Below are positions 21,580-33,013 of a DNA stretch of 64,000 nucleotides, piece after piece. Origin of the DNA: Cryptomeria japonica (lineage: Eukaryota; Streptophyta; Pinopsida; Cupressales; Cupressaceae). The DNA lies in assembly GCF_030272615.1 (NCBI RefSeq), contig NC_081415.1, positions 628,161,240-628,225,239 on the forward strand. Direction: 5' to 3'. Within the stretch, counting starts at the first letter, position 1; each line of letters begins with the position of its first letter. Made by a program: the position numbers and the translations under genes. The notes beneath the pieces are model-generated. The model had not been told where the DNA came from. It was given only the letters and a program-made list of their open reading frames with translations, and searched no databases.

Positions 21580-22010
21580 TGTTAGGGTTTCAAGCAGATC
21601 CGAAGCAAATATGAACTAACAATTATATGCAGATTTAAATACAAAAGATAAAGAAATAAAACAGGACACAGATAACACAGAGATTTAACGTGGTTCACCC
21701 AGAATGGGTTACGTCCACCATACACAGCCGTCCAATCTTTCTTATTATCCAGCAAAAATAGTACATCAACCTTGCAATGCCTTAAGCATCCCAGCCACTT
21801 ATAACATGCGTTTTTAGGGCAACAAACAAAGTCGGCCTTTTTAGGGTTTTATTACAATGTCGGTTTTCATCAACAAAAAATGGCAAAAAAAAAATTTCTC
21901 GGGGGCTGCCGCCCCCGAACCCCTGCCCGGGGCCTGGCCCGGCCCCGGACCCCGGCGAGGATACGTGCTGAGTGTACAGTACTTTGCTGATCAGTCGCCA
22001 CATTTCAACA
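21580..22010 (-). mobile_element. Solo LTR, 431 bp, TSD gttat
   Basis: On the minus strand it begins TGTTGAAATGTG and ends GAAACCCTAACA. It is flanked by perfect 5-bp duplications gttat (21,575-21,579 and 22,011-22,015). The segment gaaccacgttaaatctctg is a common motif of copia LTRs. It contains a 60-bp GC-rich block (21,902-21,960) with gggggctgccgccccc-type symmetry. There is no internal region, so it is a product of LTR-LTR recombination. Confidence 0.92.
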
Positions 22011-22202
22011 GTTATTATATTGTAAACTTATCATATTACCTTAGTTTGTTAATAATTTGTTAAACCATGAGTGTTATATTAAGTTCATAGTTATAGTCAT
22101 GCTCGTGTATAACTCTCCTTCCATAATGCAAAAGACGTTCTCAATTACTTTACAAATTCTAGTAATTAACTTATATGTGTTTATCTTATTTTACTCTTGT
22201 AG

Positions 22203-22749
22203 GAATCTTCTAGTGTGGGTGAGGTTCCACGTTTCATAGTCTTCGACACCACAACTATTGACCAAGGAAAGGTAATTGAACACAACTTTTGTTGAATTAT
22301 TAGTTTCAAGTGCTTACATGTGATTTACATAACTTATTGTAGCATTCAATTTAGATGTTAACTTTTCAATTGTATTAAATAATTATACATGTGCATAGAT
22401 TTATTGTCTCACATTCTTGTTTTTTTTACACAACAACCAATTGACTTTACATTAATGTTGAATTCTCTCGATGCAGTTTGCTTCACAATGAAAGAGGTGT
22501 GTGTTTATTTTTATATTCATGATATGTTTAGATAGAAGTATCTAGATATATGTTTAGTTTAAGTTTCACTATTAGTTAAATTATATCCTATTGTGTATCA
22601 ATTTTATTTTGTTCATGTTATAGCCATTTACCCAAGTTGACACTACCATGGAGCATCTGCCAATAGTATATTCTAGAACTCTTGATTGTCATAGGGGAGC
22701 ACCTTATGTGGATCGTCTTTTGGGTGAACTTAAATTCATGAAATCTTAA
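22203..22749 (+). pseudogene. Exon-like segments, unit B plus terminal exon
   Basis: Three exon-like pieces: 22,203-22,271 (tag before, gtaatt after), 22,477-22,496 (gatgcag before, gtgtgt after) and 22,624-22,749 (gttatag before, ending TAA). The last two join in one frame to give CFTMKEPFTQVDTTMEHLP and end LLGELKFMKS. The first piece is open only in a frame that does not join cleanly to the second (a stop results). So this is either a decayed gene fragment or the borders are slightly different. No homologous family is recognised, and no promoter or upstream exons are seen. Confidence 0.5.
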
Positions 22750-24177
22750 GTAAAGCATTATACTAAAACAATTGCTCGAATATAATAATATTTGTTTAAG
22801 AAGTGAAACTATCATAATAAATCAAATTATTTGAAACATAATATGTGTTTAAAAAAACAATTTAATAATTAAACTTTAAAACTTGAACTAAATAAAAGCT
22901 AACTAATTTATTTGAGGACAAGAATTATGAAACTTTAGAAATGAATCTTATAAAAATGATTCTAATTGCTCATACAGTACTTCTTGGAAGAAAAAAAAAA
23001 TGTAATAATGAAACTAATTACTAGCATAATCCTAATTGCTTGCAACAAATCCAAACACTTGAAAATAATGAAACGATGTAGTAATTGCTTTAAAAAGAAT
23101 TATCTATTCGTAAGGTATTATTTTCTTGAAAAGGAAATAAAATAATAGATTAAAAATGAAACTAATTACTTATAGAGTACTATTTCTTGAATAGGAAACT
23201 ATTAAATGATAAGCTAAATACTTGAAAGGTACATTTTGTTGAAAAGAAATATATTGTGTTGAAAAGAATCTTATTACTTTCGTATTTAAACTAATATTAA
23301 GAACCTTATCTTTTGAAAGACAAACTCTATAATTTATATTGCTTCTAATACATATAATTACTTTAGAAATAAAAATTGAACAGATATAAACTAATACTTG
23401 TGTTTATATATGTACATGTTAAACATTTGTAAATACTAAGAGCTAAATACTTGCAAAACAATTTCATCTAGATTTATTTCCATAAAAGTAATTTTTAATA
23501 ATGCTCTCTTGAAATTAAATACTTAATATTTTTATAAAACCAAGTAATCTAACTTTATAGCCCATAAAAGATAACCTTACCAAATTCAAATTCTTAGAAA
23601 TCAAGTAATATAGAGCAACTAAGTTCTATTAGAAGGCTAGCAAAATTTCTCAAGTTTACTAATCTATTACTAATAGACCTTATTGTTTATCTCTTTTGTT
23701 TTGAGTTTTCTTTTTCTATTATCAATTTAGTTAATATCATTAAATTATCAAAACAATCAGCTAAACTTGGAGTATTCATCAAGAAAATGAAGAATTCCAT
23801 TACAGATCAAATTAATTATTGTAATTTCCAAAACATTAATCAAAATAGTTCTCTTATAAAAGATTTTAAACTATTATTTGGATATTGTATTATTTAACAC
23901 TTAACCATAGGAAGCTTATATTTCTTTGATTATCCAATTTCTTTAATAAAATGCCATCATTTATTTAAGGAATGGAGAGAACCTATTAAATTATTTAAAA
24001 AATAATACTTAACCTAAAGAATAATATTTAATTATTAATTTTTTTTTAATTGATTTGAATAAGGATATAATAGATACTACTTAAATTAAAAAATGTGATT
24101 GGATTGGTCATCCTAGTTAGAAAGTTTCCAAATAAATATTCTAATTAAAAACTCTCATATTTCTTGTCCCTTTAAGG
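22750..24177. other. AT-rich non-coding DNA
   Basis: No frame, no element terminus and no structured repeat. It has the composition of the gaps at 43,297-43,611 and 57,330-58,740 and probably represents the same ancestral locus before the LINE insertions. Confidence 0.7.
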
Positions 24178-24193
24178 GCTTACTATTTGACTT
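24178..24193. repeat. Target-site duplication of LINE-A, left copy
   Basis: gcttactatttgactt, identical to 43,281-43,296. It adjoins the poly(T) tract that is the LINE-A poly(A) tail. Confidence 0.95.
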
Positions 24194-24305
24194 TTTTTTT
24201 ATTTGAATAAAAGGAGTAAAAACTTTATTGAATCTCAATCACAAGAATTACAAAGAGAGCCAGAGCCCAGGGGCCCCGGAAAAGAACCATTAAACTAGCC
24301 CCACT

Positions 24306-24840
24306 TCATCCAGCTACATAACCATCCATGTCCTCCGTAAAAATCTTCTGCAAGTCCTGAGAGTGATCCTCAGAGAGATGCTCCCAACCTTCAACTTTCC
24401 AATCACTACCGTGTTTCAAGGCCCACTTTGCCAAAAAATCAGATGCTCTATTCCATTCTCGAGGGATGTGGATGAAAGACACCTGCTCCATTAAAGAACT
24501 AATATGGAGAATCTGCTGAACAATCCCTGCCAACTGCCACTAGATCCCATTCACCTTCTTCTCATTCAAAAAATTAACAACAATTTGTGAATCTGATTCA
24601 CAAATCACCTGCCTTTGTCCCAACTCCCAAGCTCACTCTAGGGCATAGAGAATTGCAAATCCCTCCATAAAATTATTAGATGGCCTCCCTTTATGCACTG
24701 AAAAGAGGAAAACTACCTCCCCCTACTATTCCTGCCAACACCACCAACTCCAGTAGGGCCTGGGTTACCCCTAGATGAGCCATCAGTGTTAATCTTGATA
24801 ATCCCATCCTGAGTGGGTATCCACCTTCCCACCCTTTGCA
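24306..24840 (-). pseudogene. LINE-A RNase H domain
   Basis: The C-terminal RNase H of ORF2 reads INTDGSSRGNPGPTGVGGV (first catalytic Asp), then after a stop MEGFAILYALE (Glu), ICESDSQIVVNFLNE (Asp) and IPREWNRASDFLAKWA (final Asp). It ends with ITEDMDGY-like residues before a stop. The order of acidic residues is that of plant LINE RNase H (RVT_3 type). Stops at the middle of the domain interrupt it. Confidence 0.9.
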
Positions 24841-25053
24841 CCTTCTTCGTAGCCCATCTACCTCTCCTGACACAAGCTGAGGTAGGAGACAACTCTTGCA
24901 GGCCAAACCTACTCACAATATCTGCCTCATCTCTACTCAGCGGAAAATTCACCTCACATTTAGCTTCCATTGTCTCTTGGATCATAGCAATGATCCTATT
25001 CCAAACTTGTTGAACAAACAATCTGACCTCACGAAAGATCTGCATGTTCCTCT

Positions 25054-25395
25054 TCAGCCAGATCTGCCACAGAATGAAGATGGGCCCAATATACCAGACA
25101 GTCTGGAGGAAGGAGGAAAAGATAGGGGGTCTACCCAAACTGCTCCAAAACTCAACCAGAGAGTCCATGTGGACACAAGGATTCTTCCACACCCCCACCA
25201 ATAATGCCAAATAAGCATAGAGAAGGGACATCTGAAGAACAAGTGTGAGGAATCTTCCTCCCCATTACCACAGAAAACACAAATAGAAGACCCCAACAAT
25301 CCCCGCTTGCGAATATTGTCCCAGGTTAGACATCTATTCAAAGTCAACGTCCAAGAAAAGCAGTTACACTTCAACCAAGAAACATTATTCCACAC
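25054..25395 (-). pseudogene. LINE-A zf-RVT domain
   Basis: The zinc-binding region downstream of RT has LKCNCFSWTLTLNRCLTWDN, followed by ICVFCGNGEEDSSHLFFRCPF. It carries the conserved C-x2-C...H...C arrangement of plant non-LTR zf-RVT domains. A second block (24,713-25,231) continues the linker to RNase H in another frame, indicating a frameshift near 25,200. Confidence 0.88.
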
Positions 25396-27600
25396 CTATT
25401 TCTAATAGTTCACCTCTCCTTCCTCAAGTCTTCAGTTTAACAATTTCTGGTATCCACTAGCCATAGTAAAAACTCCCTTAGGATTTGGAGACCAAGCAAG
25501 ACCATCCCTTCCCTTGAGGAAGCTACAGTGTCTACTCACCAAAATGGCATGCAACTCTACACACTCTTCCTCCATCCCAGCAACCGGCTACTCATTAAGA
25601 GCCTTCCACCACTTCAAATCCAGCCTACCACACCTATAAACAGCCTTAAAGTCACTCACCCTTGAACATCCCGCCTCCAAAAACTTTTGGCACAGATTCC
25701 CAAGGTGAGGAAACTGATCAAGGATGGGAGGATATCCATCCCAAGAATCATTCCAAAAAAGGACCTCTTCCCCACTTCTGCAAATCCAAAAAAGTGTAGC
25801 CTTAATGAGAGCAGCCCCCCTCTTGAGAGTATACTAGATTGATGAGCCCTTTCCCTCAAGCGGATATCTAGGGATTTCCTCCATCGAGATCCTCTGCATA
25901 TATTTGTTGGCCAAAATCCTAGCCCAGCTTCGATCCTACTCCACACACCACCTCCAGTTCAATTTAGCAGTCAGCGCTTCCCCAAAAAGAATAGACTGCC
26001 TTAATTCAAGCCCTCCCAACTACTTCGGGCTACACACCACGTCCCAATTGACAAAACTCCATTTAGAAGAGGAAAGATTGCCTGCCCATAAGAAATGCCT
26101 AGCTAGAGAATCCAAACCCTTGAAGAACCACTTAGGGGCCACATGAAGCATACATCGATAGATCAGAAGAGCCTAAAACAAAGACTGAATTAGTTGAACC
26201 CTCCCAGCAAAGGATAGCTATCTATGAGTCTAGTGTTCAACCTTCGTGTGAAATTAATCCAAAATACCCTGCCAAGACTCCCTAGGAGGGTTGCCAGGAG
26301 AAATAGGAATACTCAAATAAATCAAGGGCAAGGAGCCAACTTGGAATCTCAATATAAAAGAAATCCTCCTTTGAATACTTTCAGGAGTGTTGAAAAACAT
26401 GATAGAAGATTTATCCTCATTGATCAACTAGCTCGAGGCCGCAAGACAAACATCCAAGACCTTACGTAGATTAGTAGCTTCTCTTACCTGAGTCAGCCCC
26501 ATAAGGGTCGTGTCATCCACAAACTGCAAATGAGACTACGGCTGCAGGTCATTACCCCATCTCCAACCCTGAATAATACCTAGACCCACATAATGCTTAA
26601 TCAGCCTCCCCATACCCTCAGCCAAAAGAATAAATAAATAAGGTGAGAAAGGGTCCCCCTGGCGAAGACCCCTGGAAGCACCAAACAGCTCAGTATGGTC
26701 TCCATTGATAAGCACTGAGAAAGAAGTAGATGTAACACAACTCATAACCCACTGGACCCACTCGTCAACAAAACCAAAGGCCCTAAGGATCTTCTGAAGG
26801 AAGGACCACCAGACTCTATCGTACGCCTTAGCCATATCTAGCTTGATAAACATAGCTTTTTCCTTGGATGAGGCCATAGAATGAATGGTCTCCGTAGAAA
26901 TGACCACACCATCCAAAATTTGGTGACCTTCCACAAATCCACTTTTCTCCTTAGAGATAACATTCCCCAAGCACTTCTTCAATCTATCAGCTATTAGCTT
27001 AGAGATGATCTTGTAAATCACATTGCAAAGAGAGATAGGGCGGAACTGGCCTAACCAGTCAGCCCCATCACACTTAGGGATTAGAGAAATGAAAGTCGTA
27101 TTCAACACCTGAAGTATCTTCTTATTCCTCTAGGACTCTTGGACTACATCCAATAAATCTAGTTTGATAATATCCCAGAGCTCTTGAATGAATTCAACCG
27201 AGAACCCATCCCGTCTAGGAGCTTTTCCTTTCCTCATGTGAAAGATAGTCCTCTCAAGCTCATCCAACAAAATAGGACACAAAAGTTGCTCGTTCATCTC
27301 CCTCGTGACCAAAGAAGGAATGCAATCAAGAACCTGATTCTCTGCCACCAAATCTCCCTGGGGTTCCTCCCTGAAGAAGGCCTGAAAAAATTGTAACGAC
27401 TCCCTAGAGATCTCCTGCAAGGATAAGCACAGCTCACCTCTATCGTTAACTAGAACAAGGATGGAATTTCCATGTCTTCTTGCTTTCACTGAGTTGAAGA
27501 AGAAAGCAGTGTTCTTGTCCCCCTCCTTCAGCCAATCAATATGAGCTCTCTACTTTCAGTATATTTCTTCCCTAAGCTCTCATTCCTCAACCACCTTGAC
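25396..27600 (-). pseudogene. LINE-A reverse transcriptase
   Basis: RT of ORF2, best preserved at 26,536-27,108. It shows LNTTFISLIPKCDGA, FRPISLCNVIYKIISKLIADRL, EKSGFVEGHQILDGVVI, FIKLDMAKAYDRVWW and GLRQGDPFSPYLFIL. The catalytic FVDD lies at 26,512-26,523, in the same frame just after a stop. The upstream 27,130-27,489 block holds MRKGKAPRRDGFS, the usual KAPGPDG motif with a G to R change. Thumb-type sequences to about 25,900 are broken by stops. It copies the LINE RNA onto nicked target DNA in active elements. Confidence 0.92.
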
Positions 27601-27799
27601 AGCCCTATCCTCCTCCCTAATCAACTCCTCAAATAGATCATGCTCTCTGATTTCACTGGTAATCCCATTCAACACAAGTTGAGCAGCTTTCTTAGCATGA
27701 AAAATATTCCTGAAACCCTGGCCGTTCCACTGTTTAAGCTGAAACTTAACAAATTGTAACTACTTGGCAAAAGAGTACATGGCAGTGCCAAAGGGTGGC

Positions 27800-28617
27800 T
27801 TCCCCTTCCTCCACCACTACGCTACAAGAACCTGCAAAGAAGGATCCCGAAGCCACATAAGTTGGAATTTGAAAGAAGGAGAGTGAGCTACCCAAGACGA
27901 AGAAGAAACCAACTTGATGGGCCAATGATCTAACCCTCTCCAGTCGAGAATCCTAGTAATTGTGGACCACCCCCCACCAATCCAAAAAGTAGAGACCAGG
28001 AAACGATCCAACCTCTCTGCAATCCAATACTCTCCCATCCTCCTATTATTCCAAGTGAACAAACCATTTCCAAGCTTAGTGTCAATAAGATGCAACAAGG
28101 ATATATTATCCTGAAAAAGGATAGAAGAAGGTTCCAACCACATGACACCCCCCTTCTTTTCACTCAACTTGAGGATGGCATTGAAGTCTCATGCCATAAT
28201 CCAAGGATGAAAAGGGGCCAGTCTTCGCATAAAAGAAATATGAGACCATAAGTTTTGCTTACTCTAAAAAATTTGTAGGGGCATAGATGTTAGAAAACAA
28301 GATGAACTCCCAAGTCTCAAGACTAGAAATAACCCTAGATAAAGAAGATTTGGAGGCAACCCACCAGACAGGGCAAAATCTTAAAGGGTTCTAAAGACAT
28401 GCCACCCCTCTAGGTAACCAACTACCGCAACACACTAACACTCACCTCTCCCCCAAAGCTTTGGCACTAGACCCATCATACTCTCCACTGAAAGTTTAGT
28501 TTCTTGCAAGAATAGGACATCAGGCGAATGATTCCTAATCAAATCCCGAATAGCTTTTTGTCTAGGGCCACTGTTTAGGCCCCTCACATTCCATGAAAGC
28601 ACAATCATTTTGGGGAT
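27800..28617 (-). pseudogene. LINE-A apurinic endonuclease domain
   Basis: ORF2 starts at ATG 28,615-28,617 (MIVLSWNVRGLNSGPRQK) with the exo/endo phosphatase motif order SWNVRGL, LFLQETKL, a decayed middle, then DFNAILKLSEKKGG and ERLDRFLVS...DHWPI. This domain nicks the target for target-primed reverse transcription. Frameshifts and stops lie between 28,170 and 28,540. Confidence 0.9.
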
Positions 28618-29649
28618 TGGAAAAGTGAGAATCCAAAGTCTTTACCGACCCTGACTCAACCAAGTTCTCCCCCATCAATTTGATCTTATCCAGATCCTTC
28701 TTTCTGCCAACCTTTGAGCTCTTCTCTAAAGCACTTTTCTTAATATCTTTCTGATGCAGACCCAGGAGAGCGGAGGACTTATTACTTTTCACCCCATCCG
28801 GATCCAATTTCAAATCTATCGGAGAACCCTTCCCCTCAACCAAATTCCCCTCCAAACTAGGAGTGAGTCCCAACTGGACCCATACTAGCTGATCCATCTC
28901 CATCTTCTTTCTTCAAACCACTAGCAGGGCCTAGGTAGAGTCCTCAATTACACTTTCTAAAGCCCCCCTAATGCACCTTGATCCAGAGGGGTTAACCCTG
29001 GATTTACTTCCTGGTGGCTAAGATCATCCAAGACCTCAAATCTGTTGAAGGAATCCTCCCCCTGTCTCTCCTATAAGGGCCTCATTTTTCCTCAGTTCCT
29101 GTTATTTGTTTTAACTGAGACAAAAGCATCGGCACCCTCAACCTCGATCGACATGGTAGCTTTCCCTTTCTCAGCCCTATCTAGGCTCGGGTCTGACTAC
29201 TGAGATTGGTACACCACCAGTTTATATCTAGGACACTTACGTTGTAAGTGACCATACTCATGACACAGACGATATCAAAATGGTAAAGTCTCATAATCTA
29301 ACTGTTGAACCCAAGAATAAGAGTCTGTGCACATATCTATAGCATCTGGCAATGGTTTACTAAGATCAATTTCAACATAAATACACGCAAAGGTCATTAC
29401 CTTTCTCCCTAGGGTTTGCATTGAAGATCTTACTGGCCTCCCAAGCAGAGCAGCAAGCATCCGTAGCACATCCTCCCGACAGCATTCCATAGGAAAAGGT
29501 GGTAGCCAAACCCACACTAGAACCCTATTTGGGAGCTCCTCTGAAGGATTAAACCTTGCATGCCAAGGTTTGATGAACAAACCCACTTGGTTGTAAAAAT
29601 ACGGGCCGCCTTCAAAAACCCTATTACAATCCTCCATGCAATTGAAAGT
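28618..29649 (-). pseudogene. LINE-A ORF1, C-terminal part (DUF4283 and CCHC)
   Basis: It resumes directly at the LTR-element insertion point. Open block 29,275-29,649 is the DUF4283 core (FEGGPYFYNQVGLFIKPWH, VWVWLPPFPMECC, VEIDLSKPLPD). A CCHC_4 knuckle (RLCHEYGHLQRKC) follows a stop that replaces TGG in LINE-B. The tail 28,562-28,903 is Lys/Ser-rich. A one-base deletion before the ORF2 start, relative to LINE-B, runs ORF1 past its normal ATGA stop. ORF1 is the RNA-binding chaperone of the LINE particle. Confidence 0.9.
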
Positions 29650-30461
29650 TGTAGACACCTAAAATTGTCCAGTTTAATTAAATAAATATTTTATTTATTT
29701 AATTATCTAAGCTTAATTCTTCTATTAATTAAATAAATCTTTATTTATTTAATTAATTCATTTATCCTCTTCTAGCCTTATTTCTCATTTAAATAAATAC
29801 ATTTATTTATTTAAATTATCCTTTTCCTAAATTAAATAAATATTCTTATTTATTTAATTGACCCCACTTCTTCTATTAATTAAATAAATCTTTATTTATT
29901 TAATTAATTCATTAACCTTTTCTACCCATGACACATGTCATTCATCTCTTAATTCATACACTACCTACCCCTCTCATTATTTTATTATTTCTTTTACCTA
30001 CCCTCTAATCATAGCCGACCTCCTTTTGCACCTCTCAATCTTATCCCTCCATTTCATATAGTGTCTTCTATATAAGGAGATGCTTCCTTCATTATCAAAC
30101 CCTAATCAATCATCCTAATCATTCTATGCATTCTAATCAATCATCCTAATCACTGATCTTAAGGACTTGACTATACTACGATCCTACTTGCAACCACATT
30201 CCGTTCTTTGTTGAGCTCTTGTGCACATAAAATCTGAGAGCAAATATATCAAGCAAGATCAATGGAGATAGGAAGATTGGAGATCAAAACCCTATTGGAC
30301 ATGTGATGGTATAATCTTTGTGATTTCATTTGATTTGCATTGTCTTAGGTAATCTTCATATGTTATGGTGGATCTTTGTTGTTGTTAGGCTAGGATTTTG
30401 TGGTTGAATTCATTTAGCCTTTCAATATTGTTATTATTGATATCCATTTTCACCATATACA
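29650..30461 (+). repeat. 5' LTR (812 bp)
   Basis: Starts TGTAGACACC and ends CACCATATACA. U3 carries five perfect AT hairpins. A TATA-like ctatataagg at about 30,068 suggests a transcription start about 30 bp further on. Confidence 0.97.
29676..29908. repeat. Five AT-rich hairpins in the LTR
   Basis: Perfect stems at 29,676-29,687/29,693-29,704 (12 bp), 29,724-29,738/29,743-29,757 (15), 29,787-29,798/29,805-29,816 (12), 29,830-29,841/29,848-29,859 (12) and 29,875-29,889/29,894-29,908 (15). All use the core AAATAAAT/ATTTATTT, at about 50-bp spacing, with different 4-6-base loops. The same array is in the 3' LTR at +11,980. Confidence 0.95.
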
Positions 30462-30482
30462 TTTTGGCACGCCTGATGGGAC
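30462..30482 (+). promoter_or_regulatory. Primer binding site
   Basis: ttttggcacgcctgatggga directly follows the LTR. It is of the TGGCACGCC-type used by Tat elements. The exact tRNA was not verified. Confidence 0.75.
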
Positions 30483-30589
30483 ATGGATTTTTCTTAGATC
30501 TATGTTTTTTGTAGATTTTTCTAACCCTATATTGCTATTTTGTAAAACAATTTGGAGAATAACCTTGTGCAGCTAGGGTTTTGGACACA

Positions 30590-31480
30590 AAATCAAGATC
30601 TTGGAGAGATTCGATCATATCTCAAAAATGGCTAAGAAAGTTTGCACCAAATTTTTTTTGCAGGTTCAAGAAAGTATCAGGAGCTCTCAAGCCAAAATTC
30701 AGAATTTTTGAAGTACATTTTCATTTTCTATTAATTTTTTATGATTTTTCATAAAAAATTAATTTTGAGAGCAAATGAGAGAATTTTTCGGATTTTCTTA
30801 TATTCTTGGAAATCTCTCATAATTATACATAGGATTTGTTCTTTGTGATTTTAATTTTGATGCAAAATATTTCCCTAAAAATTGGATCTTTAAAAATTAG
30901 GGTTTTTCCTTATTTTGATCAGATCTCACAAACCGATTCGAATTTTGACATCAAATTTTTGGTACAAGTTAGGAAAAGTATCAGAAAGATTCAGTAAAAA
31001 TTTCAAAGTTTTTGGATCTATTTTGCATTTTGTATGAATTTTTTATGATTTTTCATAAAAAATTAATTTTGAAAGAAAATTAGAGAATTTTTTAGATTTT
31101 CTTACATTTTTGGAAATCTCTCAGAATTATACACAGGATCTCTTCTTTGTGATTTTAAATTTGATGCAAAATCATTCCTCAAAAATCAGATCTTTGAAAA
31201 TTAGGGTTTTACATTATTTTACTCATATCTCACAAACTGCTTGGATTTGTTACAGAAAATTTTTTGTGCAAGTTTGGAAGACCATCAAGACTCTTCAGTA
31301 AAAATTTCAAAATATTTGGATCGATTTTGCATTTTATATAAATTTTTTATGATTTTTCATAAAAAATTTAATTTTTGGAGCAAATTACCAAATTTTTTTG
31401 GATTTTCTTACATTTCTGGAAATCTCTTGAAATTTTACAGGTGGTCTTTTTTTTATGATGAATCAGATCTTTGAATTGGT
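30590..31480 (+). repeat. Three 304-bp tandem repeats in the leader
   Basis: The marker atgatttttcataaaaaatt recurs at 30,741, 31,045 and 31,349 (period 304). Each unit also holds ggaaatctctc, attagggttt and a 'gatctca-aaa' segment. Units are diverged by scattered substitutions. Non-coding; precedes gag by more than 1.5 kb. Confidence 0.9.
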
Positions 31481-33013
31481 CAACAAAATGCATTATTGAA
31501 GGCCCCTATTTCACAAAGTCTTTTGGATCTAAAATTTACCTAACTTGTGTGCTTCCAGGAAGGGGTGATTATTTCAAACAATCCAAACTACTAATAAATC
31601 TTTGTTGCAGGTCCTTGGCAAGGGTTTTTGGATTTTTATTGTGTGCCTTGTTTTCATAGACTAACAAACACTTCAATTGGTGCACTAAAATTGAATCATT
31701 GTCTTTTGTGTCTTGAGCAATAGGCTCTTTTTGTTTAATCTTTAGAGGGTCTGTCTTCCCGTGTGGTCATTAGGACTACTAGTGAGAAGAGAACGACCCA
31801 AGTGGTAGCAAGGAAAACCCACCTCTTTTGAACCACTATAAACAACTGTATTCATGGTGAAAACTATGGATAACGTGTGCTGATTAGTTCATACCGACAC
31901 TATGTCTCTCCATAAACCCATTTGATCAAATTTATTTGATCATTTGTAGGGCGTAACCCCTACCGGCTGGGAGCCTTCTGTATTTACAGAGCTGAAAGTG
32001 TCGCATATATGGCCACACGAGCGGATGCCCTTACTAGCACCTTTTTGTTTTAGAAGCCCAAATCCTTCTAGTTGTTGGGGCAGGAGGTCGGACCTCTGGT
32101 AGCGGCCCACACACATATGGTTCTTAGTAGAGATACAAAGTTCACCACGGGGAGTTTTCGTGGGGACTGATGCTTGGCTGACCCGAGAAGTGAGTGCCGA
32201 GGTTGGAGCCAGTCAGGTCAAGCATCTAAGTATCTGCTCTGAATAGCGTAGCCTCGGGGGTAAAACCCCATGTGGGATCAACAACTATTGTCTTGGCCAA
32301 CCATAAGAATTGTGCTTGACTTATTTTTAAACATTCAAAACATTCAAAACCAAACAACAAAACATTGTGTCTTTCGTGTTTTCAAGTGTATGCAAAACAT
32401 TTTTACATCAAACAACACACTTTTCTTGGAGAGTCTAAACACTTGCAAACATTGAGTCCTCATCAACATTGTGTCCTCTTGTCATGAAAAACAGTCAAAC
32501 ATTCAGATTTGGTCACAACTTCACAAATTGGAAAAATTTTACAGTCCAGCAAACAAGAGCAATCAGTTTCAGAATTCTTGAGCTTCCTAGGTTGTTTCTC
32601 CAGGTTTTCATCTAGCATTCAACTTGTCTTTGGGTCTCACAAAATCCATCATTGCTTTACACCTTACATTACATTCACATTTGTCTAAACTTGAGTCAAA
32701 AGGTCACTTGCTTGTCCTCATCATACTTTGTCAACACACTACATACAACAACACTTTGCTAAGTGGTCCCTCATCAAGGTTTCTTACCTTTGGGTCTCAT
32801 TTGGTTTTACTTAGAGTCAAGGTCAACTTACCTCATCAAGAGAAACTATCCTCTCTTTGGAAGTCACACCTACTCTACTACATACATACTTGGTCTTACA
32901 CTTTGGACATTACAAGTACACTTCAGACTCATTTACATTTCATCCAACTCTTGGTCTTCCATACTCTTTCCATTTTTCATCTAGTCTCACACATCTTGGT
33001 CAATACCTAGTTC
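31481..33013 (+). other. Long non-coding leader of the LTR element
   Basis: No long frame. It contains a GC-richer block at about 31,740-32,280 with short complementary segments (for example cacggggagttttcgtggg at 32,156), then a pyrimidine-rich part up to the gag ATG. It is probably a structured packaging or translation leader. Confidence 0.6.

Larger units (their letters stand above)
21066..22515 (+). repeat. Tandem duplication of a 509-bp unit
   Basis: Unit A is 21,066-21,574 and unit B starts at 22,011. After the 431-bp solo LTR and its 5-bp duplication are removed, the units are directly adjacent with a period of about 509 bp. They are nearly identical through exon-like and intron-like parts (for example gaatcttctagtgtgggtga in both). 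B differs by scattered substitutions and small indels. Confidence 0.9.

Noticed and set aside
31110-31659. Short frames in the leader of the LTR element
   Set aside because: They fall within 304-bp tandem repeats, are not conserved between units, and lack domains.
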